Origin: Hymenobacter fodinae
Lineage (GTDB): Bacteria > Bacteroidota > Bacteroidia > Cytophagales > Hymenobacteraceae
Reading direction: 5' to 3'
Assembly (NCBI RefSeq): GCF_004745825.1
Contig: NZ_SRLA01000001.1
Location: 372,001 to 436,000, forward strand
DNA length: 64,000 nt
Part shown: piece by piece, positions 45,232 to 54,334 of the stretch
How the letters are laid out: the number at the start of each line of letters is the position of its first letter
How positions within the stretch are numbered: position 1 is the first letter of the stretch
Translations under genes and position numbers: made by a program
Notes under the pieces: model-generated
The model's database searches: none
The model's input: the letters and a program-made list of their open reading frames with translations, nothing else
What the model was told of the DNA's origin: nothing

Positions 45232-46674
45232 ATGAAGCAAATTACTCCGCTAGGCCAGGCGCTGGGCTGGGGCACCGCCTTCCTGCTGACGCTGGGTGCC
45301 TGCAGCCCCAAAGCCACCCCGGTAGCCAGCACCAGTGCTACGCCACCTCCCACTGCCGAAGCCACGCCGGCTTCGGCGGCTGCTTCATCATTCCAGATTC
45401 CGGTGGAGTATTACACCTTACCGAATGGCCTAAAGGTAGTTCTCTCACCCGACCACACGGCCCCCACGGCTACCGTGGCGGCCTACTATAATATTGGGTT
45501 CCGCAATGAGCCGCGCGACCGGACCGGATTTGCCCACTTGTTCGAGCACCTCATGTTTCAGGGCTCCCAGAACCTGGGCAAGATGGAGTTCATTCAGTTG
45601 ATTCAGAAGAACGGCGGCATCCTGAACGGCTCTACCCGCTTCGACTTTACCAACTATTTCGAGGTAGTGCCCTCGCATAAGTTGGAAACCATGCTCTGGG
45701 CCGAAGCCGACCGGATGCGGGGCCTAGCCATCAACCAAGCCAACCTCACCAACCAGCAAGGGGTAGTGAAGAATGAGGTGCGCGTAAACGTGCTCAACCA
45801 GCCCTACGGCGGCTTTCCGTGGCTGGATATGCCCCAGTACGCCAACAAAAACTGGAACAACGCCCACAACTTCTACGGCGACCTGAAGGACCTCGACGCT
45901 GCTACCCTGGAAGATGCCCAACAGTTCTTCAAAACCTACTACGCCCCCAACAACGCTGCCCTGGCGGTAGTCGGAGACTTTGAGCCGGCGCAGGCCAAGG
46001 CTTGGGTGCAGAAGTACTTCGGCAACATTCCGGCCGCTACTCAGCCGCCCAAGCCCGACCTCACGGAGCCCCGCCAGGAAAAGGAGCAGCGCTTCACCAA
46101 GGACGATAAGCTGGCCACCAAACCGGCCCTGGCCTTTGCCTACCACATGCCTGAGCGCAACACGCCCGAGTACTATGCCCTCATTCTGCTCGACCAGATT
46201 CTGCTCCAGGGCAAAGACTCGCGCCTCTACCAGGCCATGGTGCAGAAGCGCGGACTCACCGACGACGTGAGCGGGGGCATCAACTACCTCGGCAACGCCT
46301 TCAACTACGCCGGCCCCATGCTCTGGATGGGCAACCTCGTGTACGACCAAACCGTGAAGTCTGACTCCGTGGTGAGCGTGCTGGATCAGGAAATCAACCG
46401 CTTAGCCAAAGGCGGTATTGATCAGCCGACGTTAGACTTGGCCGTGGTGAAGCTGCGCTCCAGCCTCTACGATCAGCTGTCGGGCTCCGACAATTTCGGT
46501 CGGGCTGATATGCTGGCTGCTTTCGCGCTGTTCGATAACGACCCTTCGCGCATTAATACCCTGGAAGGTGAGTTCCGCAAAATCACGCCGGCCATCATGC
46601 AGCGCACCATTCAGGAGTACCTGCGGCCCACCAACCGCACCATTGTAGTTGTAAACCCATTGGCCAAAAGCTAA
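45232..46674 (+). CDS. M16-family zinc metalloprotease, active subunit (lipoprotein)
   Basis: Envelope peptidase of the pitrilysin/processing-peptidase family, 480 residues, with lipobox LGAC (Cys24) after an atypical N terminus. The inverted zinc motif HLFEH places His102, Glu105 and His106, and Glu182 lies 76 residues further on, the expected third ligand. PNGLKVVLSPD and the C-terminal M16 half (about 230-480) complete the family layout. It lies 9 bases before a second M16 gene that lacks the motif; the two probably form a heterodimer with one active site. Peptide substrates are unknown. Confidence 0.94.
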   Translation: MKQITPLGQALGWGTAFLLTLGACSPKATPVASTSATPPPTAEATPASAAASSFQIPVEYYTLPNGLKVVLSPDHTAPTATVAAYYNIGFRNEPRDRTGFAHLFEHLMFQGSQNLGKMEFIQLIQKNGGILNGSTRFDFTNYFEVVPSHKLETMLWAEADRMRGLAINQANLTNQQGVVKNEVRVNVLNQPYGGFPWLDMPQYANKNWNNAHNFYGDLKDLDAATLEDAQQFFKTYYAPNNAALAVVGDFEPAQAKAWVQKYFGNIPAATQPPKPDLTEPRQEKEQRFTKDDKLATKPALAFAYHMPERNTPEYYALILLDQILLQGKDSRLYQAMVQKRGLTDDVSGGINYLGNAFNYAGPMLWMGNLVYDQTVKSDSVVSVLDQEINRLAKGGIDQPTLDLAVVKLRSSLYDQLSGSDNFGRADMLAAFALFDNDPSRINTLEGEFRKITPAIMQRTIQEYLRPTNRTIVVVNPLAKS

Positions 46675-46683
46675 CCCCGACTT

Positions 46684-48153
46684 ATGAAAACGTTCTATCT
46701 CGGGTTGCTGAGCGCGGCCCTGCTCACCACTGGCCTAGAGGCCTCGGCCCAGACCAAGCCCGCTGCCAAACCAACATCCAAACCTGCTGCTAAGTCCGCG
46801 GCGGCTCCGGCCGTAGCCAGTGCGCCCAAAGAAACGCCCCCGCCTGGCAGCACCCCCCGCGATTTTGCCTTGCCCGCCAAGGAGGAATTCGAGCTGCCCA
46901 ACGGCCTGAAAGCCCGCCTAGTGCCCTACGGCCAGGTACCCAAGGTCACGATGATGGTAGCCATTCAGGCCGGCAACGTGCATGAAGGTGCTGATGAGGT
47001 GGGCGTAGCCGATCTGGTGGGCAAGTTGATGAACGAGGGCACCAGCACCCTCAACGCCACCCAGCTCGCCGACAAGGTCGCCCGCATGGGCGGCTCCCTC
47101 AACATCTCCGTAGGCCAGGACCAAACTAACATCTGGGCCTCCTGCCTCTCGGAGTTTGCGCCTGAGCTAGCGGCCCTCATGGCCGAGGTGGTACAGCACC
47201 CCGCCCTGCCAGCCAGCGAGTTGCCCCGCATCAAGAGCGACTTTAAGCGCCAGATGAACCTGGCCCGTGCCCAGCCCAGCACCCAGGCCCGCCAGAAATT
47301 CACGGCTTCGCTCTACGGCAACCACCCCTACGGTAGGCCTATCCCCACCGATGCCGCCATCGATGCCCTCACCATGGAGCAGGTGAAGGCCTTCTACCAG
47401 AACCAATACGGCGCCCAGCGCACCAGCGTCTACGTGGCCGGCAAGTTCGACCAAGCAGCGCTGCGCCAGGCTATTACCAAGAGCTGGAGCGACTGGACCA
47501 AAGGCCCGGTGCCCCACATTGAAATTGCCAAAGCCCAAATCCGGCCCGACGTGATGACCATCGACAGGCCTAGCGCGCCCCAGTCGACCATCGTCATTGG
47601 CATGCCCGTCGTCGACCCCTCGCACCCCGATTACATGAAGGTGCGGGTGATGAACTCCCTGCTGGGCGGCTCCTTTGGCTCGCGCATCACGCGCAACATC
47701 CGTGAAGACAAGGGCTACACCTACTCGCCCTACAGCTTCATTGAAACGCACTACCGGGCCGGCAACTGGAGCCAGAACGCCGATGTGACCACCCAGGAAA
47801 CCGGCAATTCCCTCAAGGAAATCGTGTACGAGATTGAGCGCCTGCAGAAAACCCCGCCTACTACGGAGGAATTGAAAGGCATCCAGAACTACGAGTCGGG
47901 CCTATTCGTGCTGCGCAACTCCACGCCTAGCGGCATCATCGGCCAGCTCAACAGCCTAGATCTGCACGGCCTCCCCGACTCCTACCTCACCGAGCAGGTC
48001 AAAAACATCAACGCCGTTACGCCCCAGCAAGTCTCGGAAACCGCCCGTAAATACGTCCGCCCCGAGGCCATGACCATCGTGGTCGTTGGCGACAAGAAAA
48101 TCATCGACCCCCAGATCAAGAAGTTCAAGGACAGCCGCAAGAAGGCGTTGTAA
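46684..48153 (+). CDS. M16-family protein, inactive partner subunit
   Basis: 489-residue exported partner of the preceding protease; signal peptide ends EASAQ, followed by a Lys/Pro/Ala-rich linker to about residue 55. Where the active subunit has HLFEH this one has VADLVGKLMNEG, so the zinc site is lost. The C-terminal half keeps the substrate-binding RITRNIREDKGYTYSPYSF, the R/Y pair typical of non-catalytic M16 subunits. The arrangement parallels mitochondrial processing peptidase alpha and beta. Confidence 0.93.
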   Translation: MKTFYLGLLSAALLTTGLEASAQTKPAAKPTSKPAAKSAAAPAVASAPKETPPPGSTPRDFALPAKEEFELPNGLKARLVPYGQVPKVTMMVAIQAGNVHEGADEVGVADLVGKLMNEGTSTLNATQLADKVARMGGSLNISVGQDQTNIWASCLSEFAPELAALMAEVVQHPALPASELPRIKSDFKRQMNLARAQPSTQARQKFTASLYGNHPYGRPIPTDAAIDALTMEQVKAFYQNQYGAQRTSVYVAGKFDQAALRQAITKSWSDWTKGPVPHIEIAKAQIRPDVMTIDRPSAPQSTIVIGMPVVDPSHPDYMKVRVMNSLLGGSFGSRITRNIREDKGYTYSPYSFIETHYRAGNWSQNADVTTQETGNSLKEIVYEIERLQKTPPTTEELKGIQNYESGLFVLRNSTPSGIIGQLNSLDLHGLPDSYLTEQVKNINAVTPQQVSETARKYVRPEAMTIVVVGDKKIIDPQIKKFKDSRKKAL

Positions 48154-48163
48154 ACTAATGCTA

Positions 48164-48203
48164 AAGCCAGTTTTCCTCCTCATCCAAGGAAGGGAACTGG
48201 CTT
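48164..48203. terminator. Possible terminator between convergent M16 and HxlR genes
   Basis: AAGCCAGTT (48164-48172) pairs with AACTGGCTT (48195-48203), without a clear U-tract. Confidence 0.4.
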
Positions 48204-48274
48204 AATCACGATGGTATCGCACGATAAGATGTGCGAAAGCACGAGAAGTCTGGCCAAGTTATAAGTTGCCTGGC

Positions 48275-48637
48275 CTAGCTCGAGGTGCCTTTGATCTTCA
48301 TGCGGTGCTTCAGGCCAAACTCCACCAAGGCATTAATGACGGGTTGGATTTCGGTAGCATGGGGCGTGAGAGCGTACGAAACCGTGACCGGCTTGGTGTT
48401 ATTGACTGTTCGGGTAATAAGCTGGTTTTCCTCTAGCTCCTGCAATTCTTTCGATAACACCTTGGGTGTGATACCCACCGAAGTTTCTTGTAAGTCTTTG
48501 AAGCGCAGGGTACCATAGTTGTATAGGTTAAGCAGGATGCAGAATTTCCACTTTCCGCTCAACAGCTCAATGGCGTCTTTTAGGGCCAATACTTTCTCCT
48601 TGTGTAGGGTGAGGGGTTGTTCGCAGGTCGCCGGCAT
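48275..48637 (-). CDS. HxlR-family transcriptional regulator
   Basis: 120-residue winged-helix DNA-binding protein: AIELLSGKWKFCILLNLYNYGTLRF, LQETSVGITPKVLSKELQEL and NQLITRTVNNTKPVTVSYALTP are the standard HxlR/DUF24 pattern. A Cys near the N terminus (ATCEQP) is where many HxlR proteins sense oxidants or electrophiles, though this role is inference. ATG 48637 is chosen. It is divergent from the SDR gene at 48721 with 83 bases between, and probably regulates it. Confidence 0.93.
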   Translation of the reverse strand: MPATCEQPLTLHKEKVLALKDAIELLSGKWKFCILLNLYNYGTLRFKDLQETSVGITPKVLSKELQELEENQLITRTVNNTKPVTVSYALTPHATEIQPVINALVEFGLKHRMKIKGTSS

Positions 48638-48720
48638 AAATAGTCGCTTTCCTAAAGGTAACGGATAACAAAAGTATAGTGACTGGCCCACACTTTTGGT
48701 TTGTAATCAAGACAAGCCAA

Positions 48721-49533
48721 ATGAAAAAGACCATTTTTATTACGGGCGCCTCGTCTGGCATCGGTAAAGCAACCGCTAAGCTATTTGCGGCCAAAGGCTG
48801 GAATGTAATTGCCACCATGCGCAAGCCCGAAAATGAAACCGAGCTCAACCTGCTGGACAATGTGAAGCTGTTGCCCTTGGATGTAACTAGCCTAGAGCAA
48901 ATCCAAGACATCACGCAACAAGCGTTGGCGTTGGGCCCCGTTGATGTAGTATTTAATAACGCCGGCTATGCCCTGCTAGGGCCGCTGGAGGCTGCTACCG
49001 ACGAGCAGGTGGTTCGGCAGATGGAAACCAATTTTCTAGGCGTGGTGCGCGTCACCCAAGCCTTTATTCCGAGTTTCAGGGCTAGGAAGGCTGGCCTGTT
49101 TATTACCACTAGTTCCTCGGCTGGGCTGATGGCTTTTCCGGTCAGCTCAATGTATGATGCCAGCAAATGGGCCCTGGAAGGCTGGAGCGAAAGCTTGTCA
49201 TTTGAACTAAGCCAGTTCGGAATTGGCATCAAAAACATTGAGCCAGGCTTGGTAGCCACTGAGATAGGGGATAAGTCGGTCACCGTTTCGCACCCCGAGT
49301 ATGACGAGCTGGCGAACAAATTCTTTGCGGCCATCAGCGCGCCTGGCATGGGAGTTTCTAGCTCTGAGCAAATTGCAGAAGTGGTGTACGAAGCCGCTAC
49401 CGATGGCACCGATACCCTGCGGTATGTGTGCGGGGAGGACGCGAAAGCGCTGTATGCCCAACGCTTGGCCGTTGGTGATGAAGAGTTCAGAAAGGGGGTT
49501 CTTCAAATGTTGGCAGGGCAACCCGCCAGCTAG
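48721..49533 (+). CDS. Short-chain dehydrogenase/reductase
   Basis: 270-residue classical SDR. MKKTIFITGASSGIGKATAKLFA is the Rossmann start, VFNNAGYALLG follows, catalytic Ser lies in ITTSSSAG and YDASKWALEG gives Tyr and Lys. The C-terminal part matches the KR domain-like oxidoreductases often controlled by a divergent HxlR or TetR regulator. ATG 48721 is taken; the in-frame extension to 48679 lies in the shared promoter. Substrate unknown. A bidirectional terminator separates it from the convergent catalase gene. Confidence 0.92.
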   Translation: MKKTIFITGASSGIGKATAKLFAAKGWNVIATMRKPENETELNLLDNVKLLPLDVTSLEQIQDITQQALALGPVDVVFNNAGYALLGPLEAATDEQVVRQMETNFLGVVRVTQAFIPSFRARKAGLFITTSSSAGLMAFPVSSMYDASKWALEGWSESLSFELSQFGIGIKNIEPGLVATEIGDKSVTVSHPEYDELANKFFAAISAPGMGVSSSEQIAEVVYEAATDGTDTLRYVCGEDAKALYAQRLAVGDEEFRKGVLQMLAGQPAS

Positions 49534-49610
49534 CCCGTGTGCTAGGCTTTTGACTGAAGTTAATGCTGGAGTTCTTAGGCCAGGCCCCCTAGGTCTTTCG
49601 GTTAAAATCG

Positions 49611-49638
49611 AAAAGCCAGCCCATTTGGGCTGGCTTTT
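49611..49638. terminator. Bidirectional terminator between SDR and catalase genes
   Basis: AAAAGCCAGCCC (49611-49622) pairs perfectly with GGGCTGGCTTTT (49627-49638) around ATTT. Confidence 0.9.
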
Positions 49639-49669
49639 CTTGCAAGTAGGTGTGCGAGGTCGAGTGTAG

Positions 49670-51187
49670 TTAAACAGCCGCTGCTGCGGGCTGGGGGTGC
49701 TGGGTTGGCATTTCCACGTCAACTCCCAGGCCTTTGGCAATGGCCATACCCAGGCGGATATCGGCGCGGAACCAGTGGCAGAGTTGACGCTGGATGATCA
49801 TATCCTTCTTCGGGCCGTCGATGCCGCTCATAGAGGCCACCACGTTATCGATGAGGTTACGCTGGGCTTGGGCATCCAGTAGGCGGAATAGGTTGCCGGG
49901 CTGGGTGTAGTGGTCGTCTTCGCCGGGGCCTACGTTGCGGTCGTAGCGGTCGGCGAAGAGGCCGTCCAGCTCCTGGGCGGGCTCCCCTACGGTTTTGTCT
50001 TCCACAGGGCCGTCGAAGGAGTTGGGGAAGTAGTTCGGGCCGGGGCCGCCGTTGTCGCCGAGGGCCATTCGGCCGTCGCGTTGGTAGTTGCTGAAGCCGT
50101 AAGGGCAAGCATTTACGGGCAGATGCTCGTAGTTGGCCCCCAGGCGGTAGCGCTGTGCGTCGGGGTAGCTCAGGATGCGGCCTTGCAGCATTTTATCGGG
50201 CGAGTAGCCAATGCCATCTACCACGTGGGCGGGGGCGAAGGCGGCTTGCTCCACGTGGGCGTGGTAGTTTACGGGCACCTCGTTCAGCTCCAGCACGCCT
50301 ACTTCCTGCAGTGGGAACTCACCCTGGGGCCACACTTTGGTCAGGTCGAAGGGGTTCCAGCGGAAGGTTTTGGCCTGCTCCTGGGTCATGGTCTGGATGA
50401 ACATCTTCCAGCGGGGAAAGTTGCCGTTATCGATGGCGTCCACCAGGTCATGCTGGGCGAAGTCGGCGTCCTGAGCCTTCATCTGGGCGGCATCTTCGCT
50501 CGAGAAGTTCTTCACGCCCTGCTCGGTGCGGAAGTGGAACTTCACCCAGGTACGCTCATTCTGGGCGTTGATCAGGGAGAAGGTGTGCGAGCCGTAGCCG
50601 TGCATGTGGCGGTAGCCGTAGGGCGTGCCGCGGTCCGACATCAGAATGGTTACCTGGTGCAGGCTCTCGGGGTTCAGGCTCCAGAAGTCCCACATCATTG
50701 TGGCCGACTTCAGGTTGGAACGAGCCTCACGCTTCTGGGTGTGAATGAAGTCGGGGAACTTCACCGGGTCTTTCACAAAGAACACCGGCGTGTTATTACC
50801 TACCACGTCCCAGTTGCCGCCTTCGGTGTAGAACTTCAGGGCGAAGCCGCGGGGGTCGCGCTCGGTATCGGCCGAGCCCTTCTCACCGCCTACCGTGCTG
50901 AAACGCAGAAAAATGCGGCACTGGTTGCCCACTTGGCTGAAGATCTGGGCGCGGGTAAGGCTAGTAATGTCGTGCGTTACGGTGAAGGTGCCGTACGCGC
51001 CCGAGCCTTTGGCGTGTACCACGCGCTCCGGAATCCGCTCCCGGTTGAAGTGGGCTAGCTTCTCGTGCAGAAAGTAATCCTGGAGCAGCAGCGGCCCGCG
51101 GGCACCCGCCGAAACAGAGTTCTGGTTGTCGAAGATGGGCCGGCCGGAAGCGGTGGTCAGCTTCTTGGGTTGAGTTGATTCTTCCAT
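49670..51187 (-). CDS. katA: Monofunctional haem catalase (small-subunit type)
   Basis: Cytoplasmic enzyme that dismutates hydrogen peroxide to water and oxygen. The 505-residue length fits the small-subunit clade. The distal His is His58 in ERVVHAKGSGAYG, the distal Asn is in VVGNNTPVFFVKDP, and the haem-binding Tyr is in RILSYPDAQRYRLGANY. ATG 51187 (MEESTQPKKLT) is chosen; the ORF extends to 51250 without homology. An OxyR homologue is encoded about 4 kb away (55306) and may regulate it; I saw no OxyR site to prove this. Confidence 0.97.
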   Translation of the reverse strand: MEESTQPKKLTTASGRPIFDNQNSVSAGARGPLLLQDYFLHEKLAHFNRERIPERVVHAKGSGAYGTFTVTHDITSLTRAQIFSQVGNQCRIFLRFSTVGGEKGSADTERDPRGFALKFYTEGGNWDVVGNNTPVFFVKDPVKFPDFIHTQKREARSNLKSATMMWDFWSLNPESLHQVTILMSDRGTPYGYRHMHGYGSHTFSLINAQNERTWVKFHFRTEQGVKNFSSEDAAQMKAQDADFAQHDLVDAIDNGNFPRWKMFIQTMTQEQAKTFRWNPFDLTKVWPQGEFPLQEVGVLELNEVPVNYHAHVEQAAFAPAHVVDGIGYSPDKMLQGRILSYPDAQRYRLGANYEHLPVNACPYGFSNYQRDGRMALGDNGGPGPNYFPNSFDGPVEDKTVGEPAQELDGLFADRYDRNVGPGEDDHYTQPGNLFRLLDAQAQRNLIDNVVASMSGIDGPKKDMIIQRQLCHWFRADIRLGMAIAKGLGVDVEMPTQHPQPAAAAV

Positions 51188-51349
51188 GGGAGAGGATGAG
51201 TAAGGAGATGTCAGCGTTTGCAGCCACGGCACATGGCCTAGGCGGTGCACAAAGGTTGAGCTTCGCAGGATATAAGTAAAATCGATTGTTTTTATAGTGG
51301 TATAGTATGTGTCTATAGCTGTTGAGTGTTTTGCGTCTTGGGCAAATAG

Positions 51350-51386
51350 CTACACCCCGCCTACCAGAGAGGTAAGCGGGGTGTAG
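51350..51386 (-). terminator. Hairpin downstream of the beta-propeller gene
   Basis: CTACACCCCGC (51350-51360) pairs perfectly with GCGGGGTGTAG (51376-51386), 62 bases after the stop on the minus strand. No U-tract, so partly tentative. Confidence 0.6.
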
Positions 51387-51447
51387 TTGGTATAGGCAGA
51401 GGGAAATAATCTGCTAGCTTGACTGGCCTAGCAGGCTCAGAAAGTGC

Positions 51448-52389
51448 TTATTGCCGGGGGCGGAACAAGTGAATGGTAGCTTGGCCCGACTTCTTACCAG
51501 CTTCGGTAGCTATATACAACTCTCCGTTGGGGGTGAAGGCCAGCCCCTCGGGCTGCGGAAACAAATCGGTGGGGAGAGGCTGAGCAGCTAGCAGTTGCCC
51601 CGTTTTGTCGAGCTCCACAATACCGTTCTGCCGCGCCGAAAGCACAAATACGTGGTGCGTGAGAGGGTGCACCGCTACGGCAGACGGGGCAAAGCCCTTC
51701 ATACCGCCCTTCTTGCCTTTTTTACCTGACTTCTTGGGGGCGCTATCCTGGCCGGGCACGCTGGCTACTATCGATTCCACATCGAGGATATAAGCAGGGG
51801 TAGTCTCTGCCTTGTAGGTGCCAGCCTGCAGGCGGTACACGGCCCGTTTGGTGTCCGGTAGGTCGGCTCCCGGTTCGCCTTTGCAGGCTACTAGAAGTGT
51901 TTGTGAGGCAGTATCGTAGGTGAGGCCTTCGGGCTCGTTGGCGAAGGTTAAGCCAGTTTCGTACTCCTGGGTGTTGGTACCATCGTAGCGGAAGAGGGTG
52001 CCGTCGCTGCGCAGGATAAACCAGTCGTTGCCCACGCGGGCTAGGTCCTCGTAGTCGCCATCTTTCCCGAAGGGCACTACGCGGTCAACGCGCTTGGCGG
52101 TGAGGTTGTACTCGTAGAGGTTACCGGTTTCGTCCTCGACGCCTGTAATCTGGTTGGCGCCGTGGAGGGCAATACCCGAGAGTTCCATGAGCTCAGCGGG
52201 CATAGCGTACGAGGCGGCCGGACGGGTAAAGTCGTAGGCCATAGCTGAGGAAGCGCGCGACTCAGCGCCCGCGCCGGGCAGGCTCACGGTGCGCACCGGC
52301 ACTACCGGAATGGAAGCAGAAGCTAAGTGAGTGGTAGGGGTGCTGCACCAGTTCGTGAGCAGTAATAGCGGCAAAAACAGCGTTTTCAT
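51448..52389 (-). CDS. Exported beta-propeller protein, SdiA-regulated-like
   Basis: 313-residue exported protein with a hydrophobic N terminus MKTLFLPLLLLTNWC. The rest has propeller-type repeats: ELSGIALHGANQITGVEDETGNLYEYNL, GDYEDLARVGNDWFILRSDGTLFRY, EPEGLTYDTASQTLLVACKG and PEGLAFTPNGELYIATEAG. This matches the SdiA-regulated / phytase-esterase-like propeller group. A Lys/Gly-rich insert (APKKSGKKGKKGGMK) lies near residue 215. Function unknown. It probably shares a transcript with the small membrane protein gene upstream (gap 54 bases). Confidence 0.78.
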   Translation of the reverse strand: MKTLFLPLLLLTNWCSTPTTHLASASIPVVPVRTVSLPGAGAESRASSAMAYDFTRPAASYAMPAELMELSGIALHGANQITGVEDETGNLYEYNLTAKRVDRVVPFGKDGDYEDLARVGNDWFILRSDGTLFRYDGTNTQEYETGLTFANEPEGLTYDTASQTLLVACKGEPGADLPDTKRAVYRLQAGTYKAETTPAYILDVESIVASVPGQDSAPKKSGKKGKKGGMKGFAPSAVAVHPLTHHVFVLSARQNGIVELDKTGQLLAAQPLPTDLFPQPEGLAFTPNGELYIATEAGKKSGQATIHLFRPRQ

Positions 52390-52443
52390 GGGAGTGTAGT
52401 AGAAGCGGAAAATGAGAAGTGGCCTAGCTGAAGTAGCCAGACT

Positions 52444-52719
52444 TTAGGGGGCAGTAGCCGTAGTGTTGGGGGCAGCTTGGCCCTGGCAAGCGGCCAGTTG
52501 CTGACGGGTTGCGCGCAGTTCCTCGGTCAGGGCGGCCCAGGATTCATCATCGTCGTTATCGTCATCATCGTCGAGGTCGTTAAGGACAGACGCCGGGACG
52601 GAACGAGCAGAGCGGTAGCCGGGGGTAAGGCAATACACGTTGACACCCACCGAAACCAGCAGGGCCAGCGCGAGCAGCCACGTCAGCAGAAAACCAGTAG
52701 AGCGGGAAGTTGCAGACAT
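52444..52719 (-). CDS. Small membrane protein with an aspartate-rich segment
   Basis: 91 residues, one membrane helix (about 9-30, FLLTWLLALALLVSVGVNVYCL), then a run of Asp and Asn (DLDDDDDNDDDES, about 48-60) and a helical Gln-rich tail with one Cys. No known family. The acidic run might bind calcium or other cations, which is only a guess. It lies upstream of the beta-propeller gene on the same strand. Confidence 0.6.
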   Translation of the reverse strand: MSATSRSTGFLLTWLLALALLVSVGVNVYCLTPGYRSARSVPASVLNDLDDDDDNDDDESWAALTEELRATRQQLAACQGQAAPNTTATAP

Positions 52720-52836
52720 TGGGAAGCGTGTAAGTACTCCACAAAGGACCGCTCCCGAGATTAACGTCGTCTGACTACCACATTAAAATAACATGAACGC
52801 CTAGGCCTGGAGTAGAAGCTTGCGCTCTGAAAAAGA

Positions 52837-52931
52837 ACGTCATGCTGAGCCTGCCGAAGCATCTCTTCCTCTGGCTAACCAAGTGGCCTAGCAACGAAGC
52901 TGTAGAGATGCTTCGGCAAGCTCAGCATGAC
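52837..52931. repeat. REP-like inverted repeat, ATGCT/AGCAT subfamily
   Basis: Arms 52837-52867 and 52902-52931 with stem ATGCT/AGCAT; loop changed to GAGCCTGCCGA on the left, with the matching change on the right. The spacer holds TGGCCTAG. Confidence 0.88.
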
Positions 52932-52957
52932 AATTAGGGTAATTTGCTCCGCAAGGG

Positions 52958-54334
52958 CTAGGCTGCAGGCAGGCGAACTGAAACCTGGGTCCCTTTTCCT
53001 ACCTCGGAGTCGATCTGCAATTGCCCCGCGTGGACTTGGATAATCTTCAGGGTAATGGCCAGCCCGAGGCCGTAACCGGGCTTGTCGCGGCCATTGGTGC
53101 CCCGGTACAAGGGCTCCTGAATGCGCGCTAGTTCTTCAGCAGGCAGGCCTAGGCCAGTATCAGTGATGGTGAGCAGGATGTGGTGGGCGGTTTCGTAGCC
53201 CAAGCCCACTGTCACGGCTTGGGTAGAGTATTTGCAGGCGTTATCCAGCAGGTTGAGCACGGCCGTTTGCAGCAGCTGAGCGTTGCCGCGCACCATAAAC
53301 ACCTCTTCCACCGACTCGGGCCACGTGCCGAATTCCACCTGCACCGTGCGGCCGGGGTAGCGGGCCGAGCATTCATCCACGGCTTGCAGCACCACGTCGT
53401 CGAGCTGTACGGGGGTGCGGCGGAAGGAGGTATCGTCGGCTTTGGCTAAGGCCAGCAGGCCGTTGGTGAGGTCGATGATGCGCTGAATTTCCTCCACGGC
53501 CGAGTCGATGCTGCGCTTGGAGGCGGCTAGCTCCGTGTCGTAGGCCGAGGAGGTTTCCAGGGTACCCAGCACGTTGGCCAGGGGTGTCCGTAGCTCGTGG
53601 GAGGCGTGGGAAAGAAAGCTCTTCTGGGCTTCAAAAGCCTGCTCTAGGCCACTGAGCATCTCGTTGAACGTCATGGCCAGCTGGGCAATTTCGTCCTGGC
53701 GGTTGCCCTCGTTCACACGCTGGCGTAGGTTGGTAGCCGTAATGCCTTTTACCTCCGCTACCATCCGCGAGAGCGGCTGTAAGGAGCGGTTGGCGAAGTA
53801 CCACGCCGCCCCAATAATGAGCACTAGCGCCCCCAGGTTGCCGCCGAGCAGAATGGAACGCAGCGTCTCGAACTCCTTGCCGCCAAACTGGTCGCGTCCG
53901 GCCACGAAAATGAGGTAGGGCTGCCCGTGGTGGCGGTACAGCATCCCGAGGGTTTCAATGTCGCCCCGTTGAAAGCGCGCGGGTTTCTTGCGGGTAATCT
54001 GGTCGAAGTAGGCCGTGTCCTGGGTGGGCGTTCCGGCGTCCTTCTTCTCCTGGGCAATGTGGAAAACCAGCCGGCGCTGCGGGTCATAAATGCTGATGCG
54101 CTCGTTGTGCATGGTCAGCAAATCCTTCTTGCGCAGGCTGCGCAGCATGTCGGGCTGCAGATCGAGGCGGTGAATGAGCAGGTTGGCGGTTTGTTCGGCT
54201 TTGGCCTCCAGGCGGTGGTAGAAGCGCAGCTCCCGCGCCTGGGCACTGTAGTAGTAGATAAACGCAGTCAGGCAGAGCTGAATGGTGACCACCAGCGCCA
54301 TAAACCGCAGAATCAACTTGTTCCGAACCAGCAT
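52958..54334 (-). CDS. Sensor histidine kinase
   Basis: 458-residue inner-membrane kinase. Two membrane segments (about 8-30 and 162-182) flank a periplasmic sensor of about 130 residues with no family I recognise. A HAMP domain follows (about 183-235), then the dimerisation domain with phospho-acceptor His246 in SHASHELRTPL, and the ATPase domain with NLLDNACKYS (N box), TDTGLGLP (G1) and GYGLGLAI (G2). Its start codon overlaps the response-regulator stop by one base (TGATG), so translation is coupled. The signal is unknown. Confidence 0.95.
   Translation of the reverse strand: MLVRNKLILRFMALVVTIQLCLTAFIYYYSAQARELRFYHRLEAKAEQTANLLIHRLDLQPDMLRSLRKKDLLTMHNERISIYDPQRRLVFHIAQEKKDAGTPTQDTAYFDQITRKKPARFQRGDIETLGMLYRHHGQPYLIFVAGRDQFGGKEFETLRSILLGGNLGALVLIIGAAWYFANRSLQPLSRMVAEVKGITATNLRQRVNEGNRQDEIAQLAMTFNEMLSGLEQAFEAQKSFLSHASHELRTPLANVLGTLETSSAYDTELAASKRSIDSAVEEIQRIIDLTNGLLALAKADDTSFRRTPVQLDDVVLQAVDECSARYPGRTVQVEFGTWPESVEEVFMVRGNAQLLQTAVLNLLDNACKYSTQAVTVGLGYETAHHILLTITDTGLGLPAEELARIQEPLYRGTNGRDKPGYGLGLAITLKIIQVHAGQLQIDSEVGKGTQVSVRLPAA

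Noticed and set aside
49910..51058. Long open frame antisense to the catalase gene
   Set aside because: Shadow of katA; its translation has no family signature.
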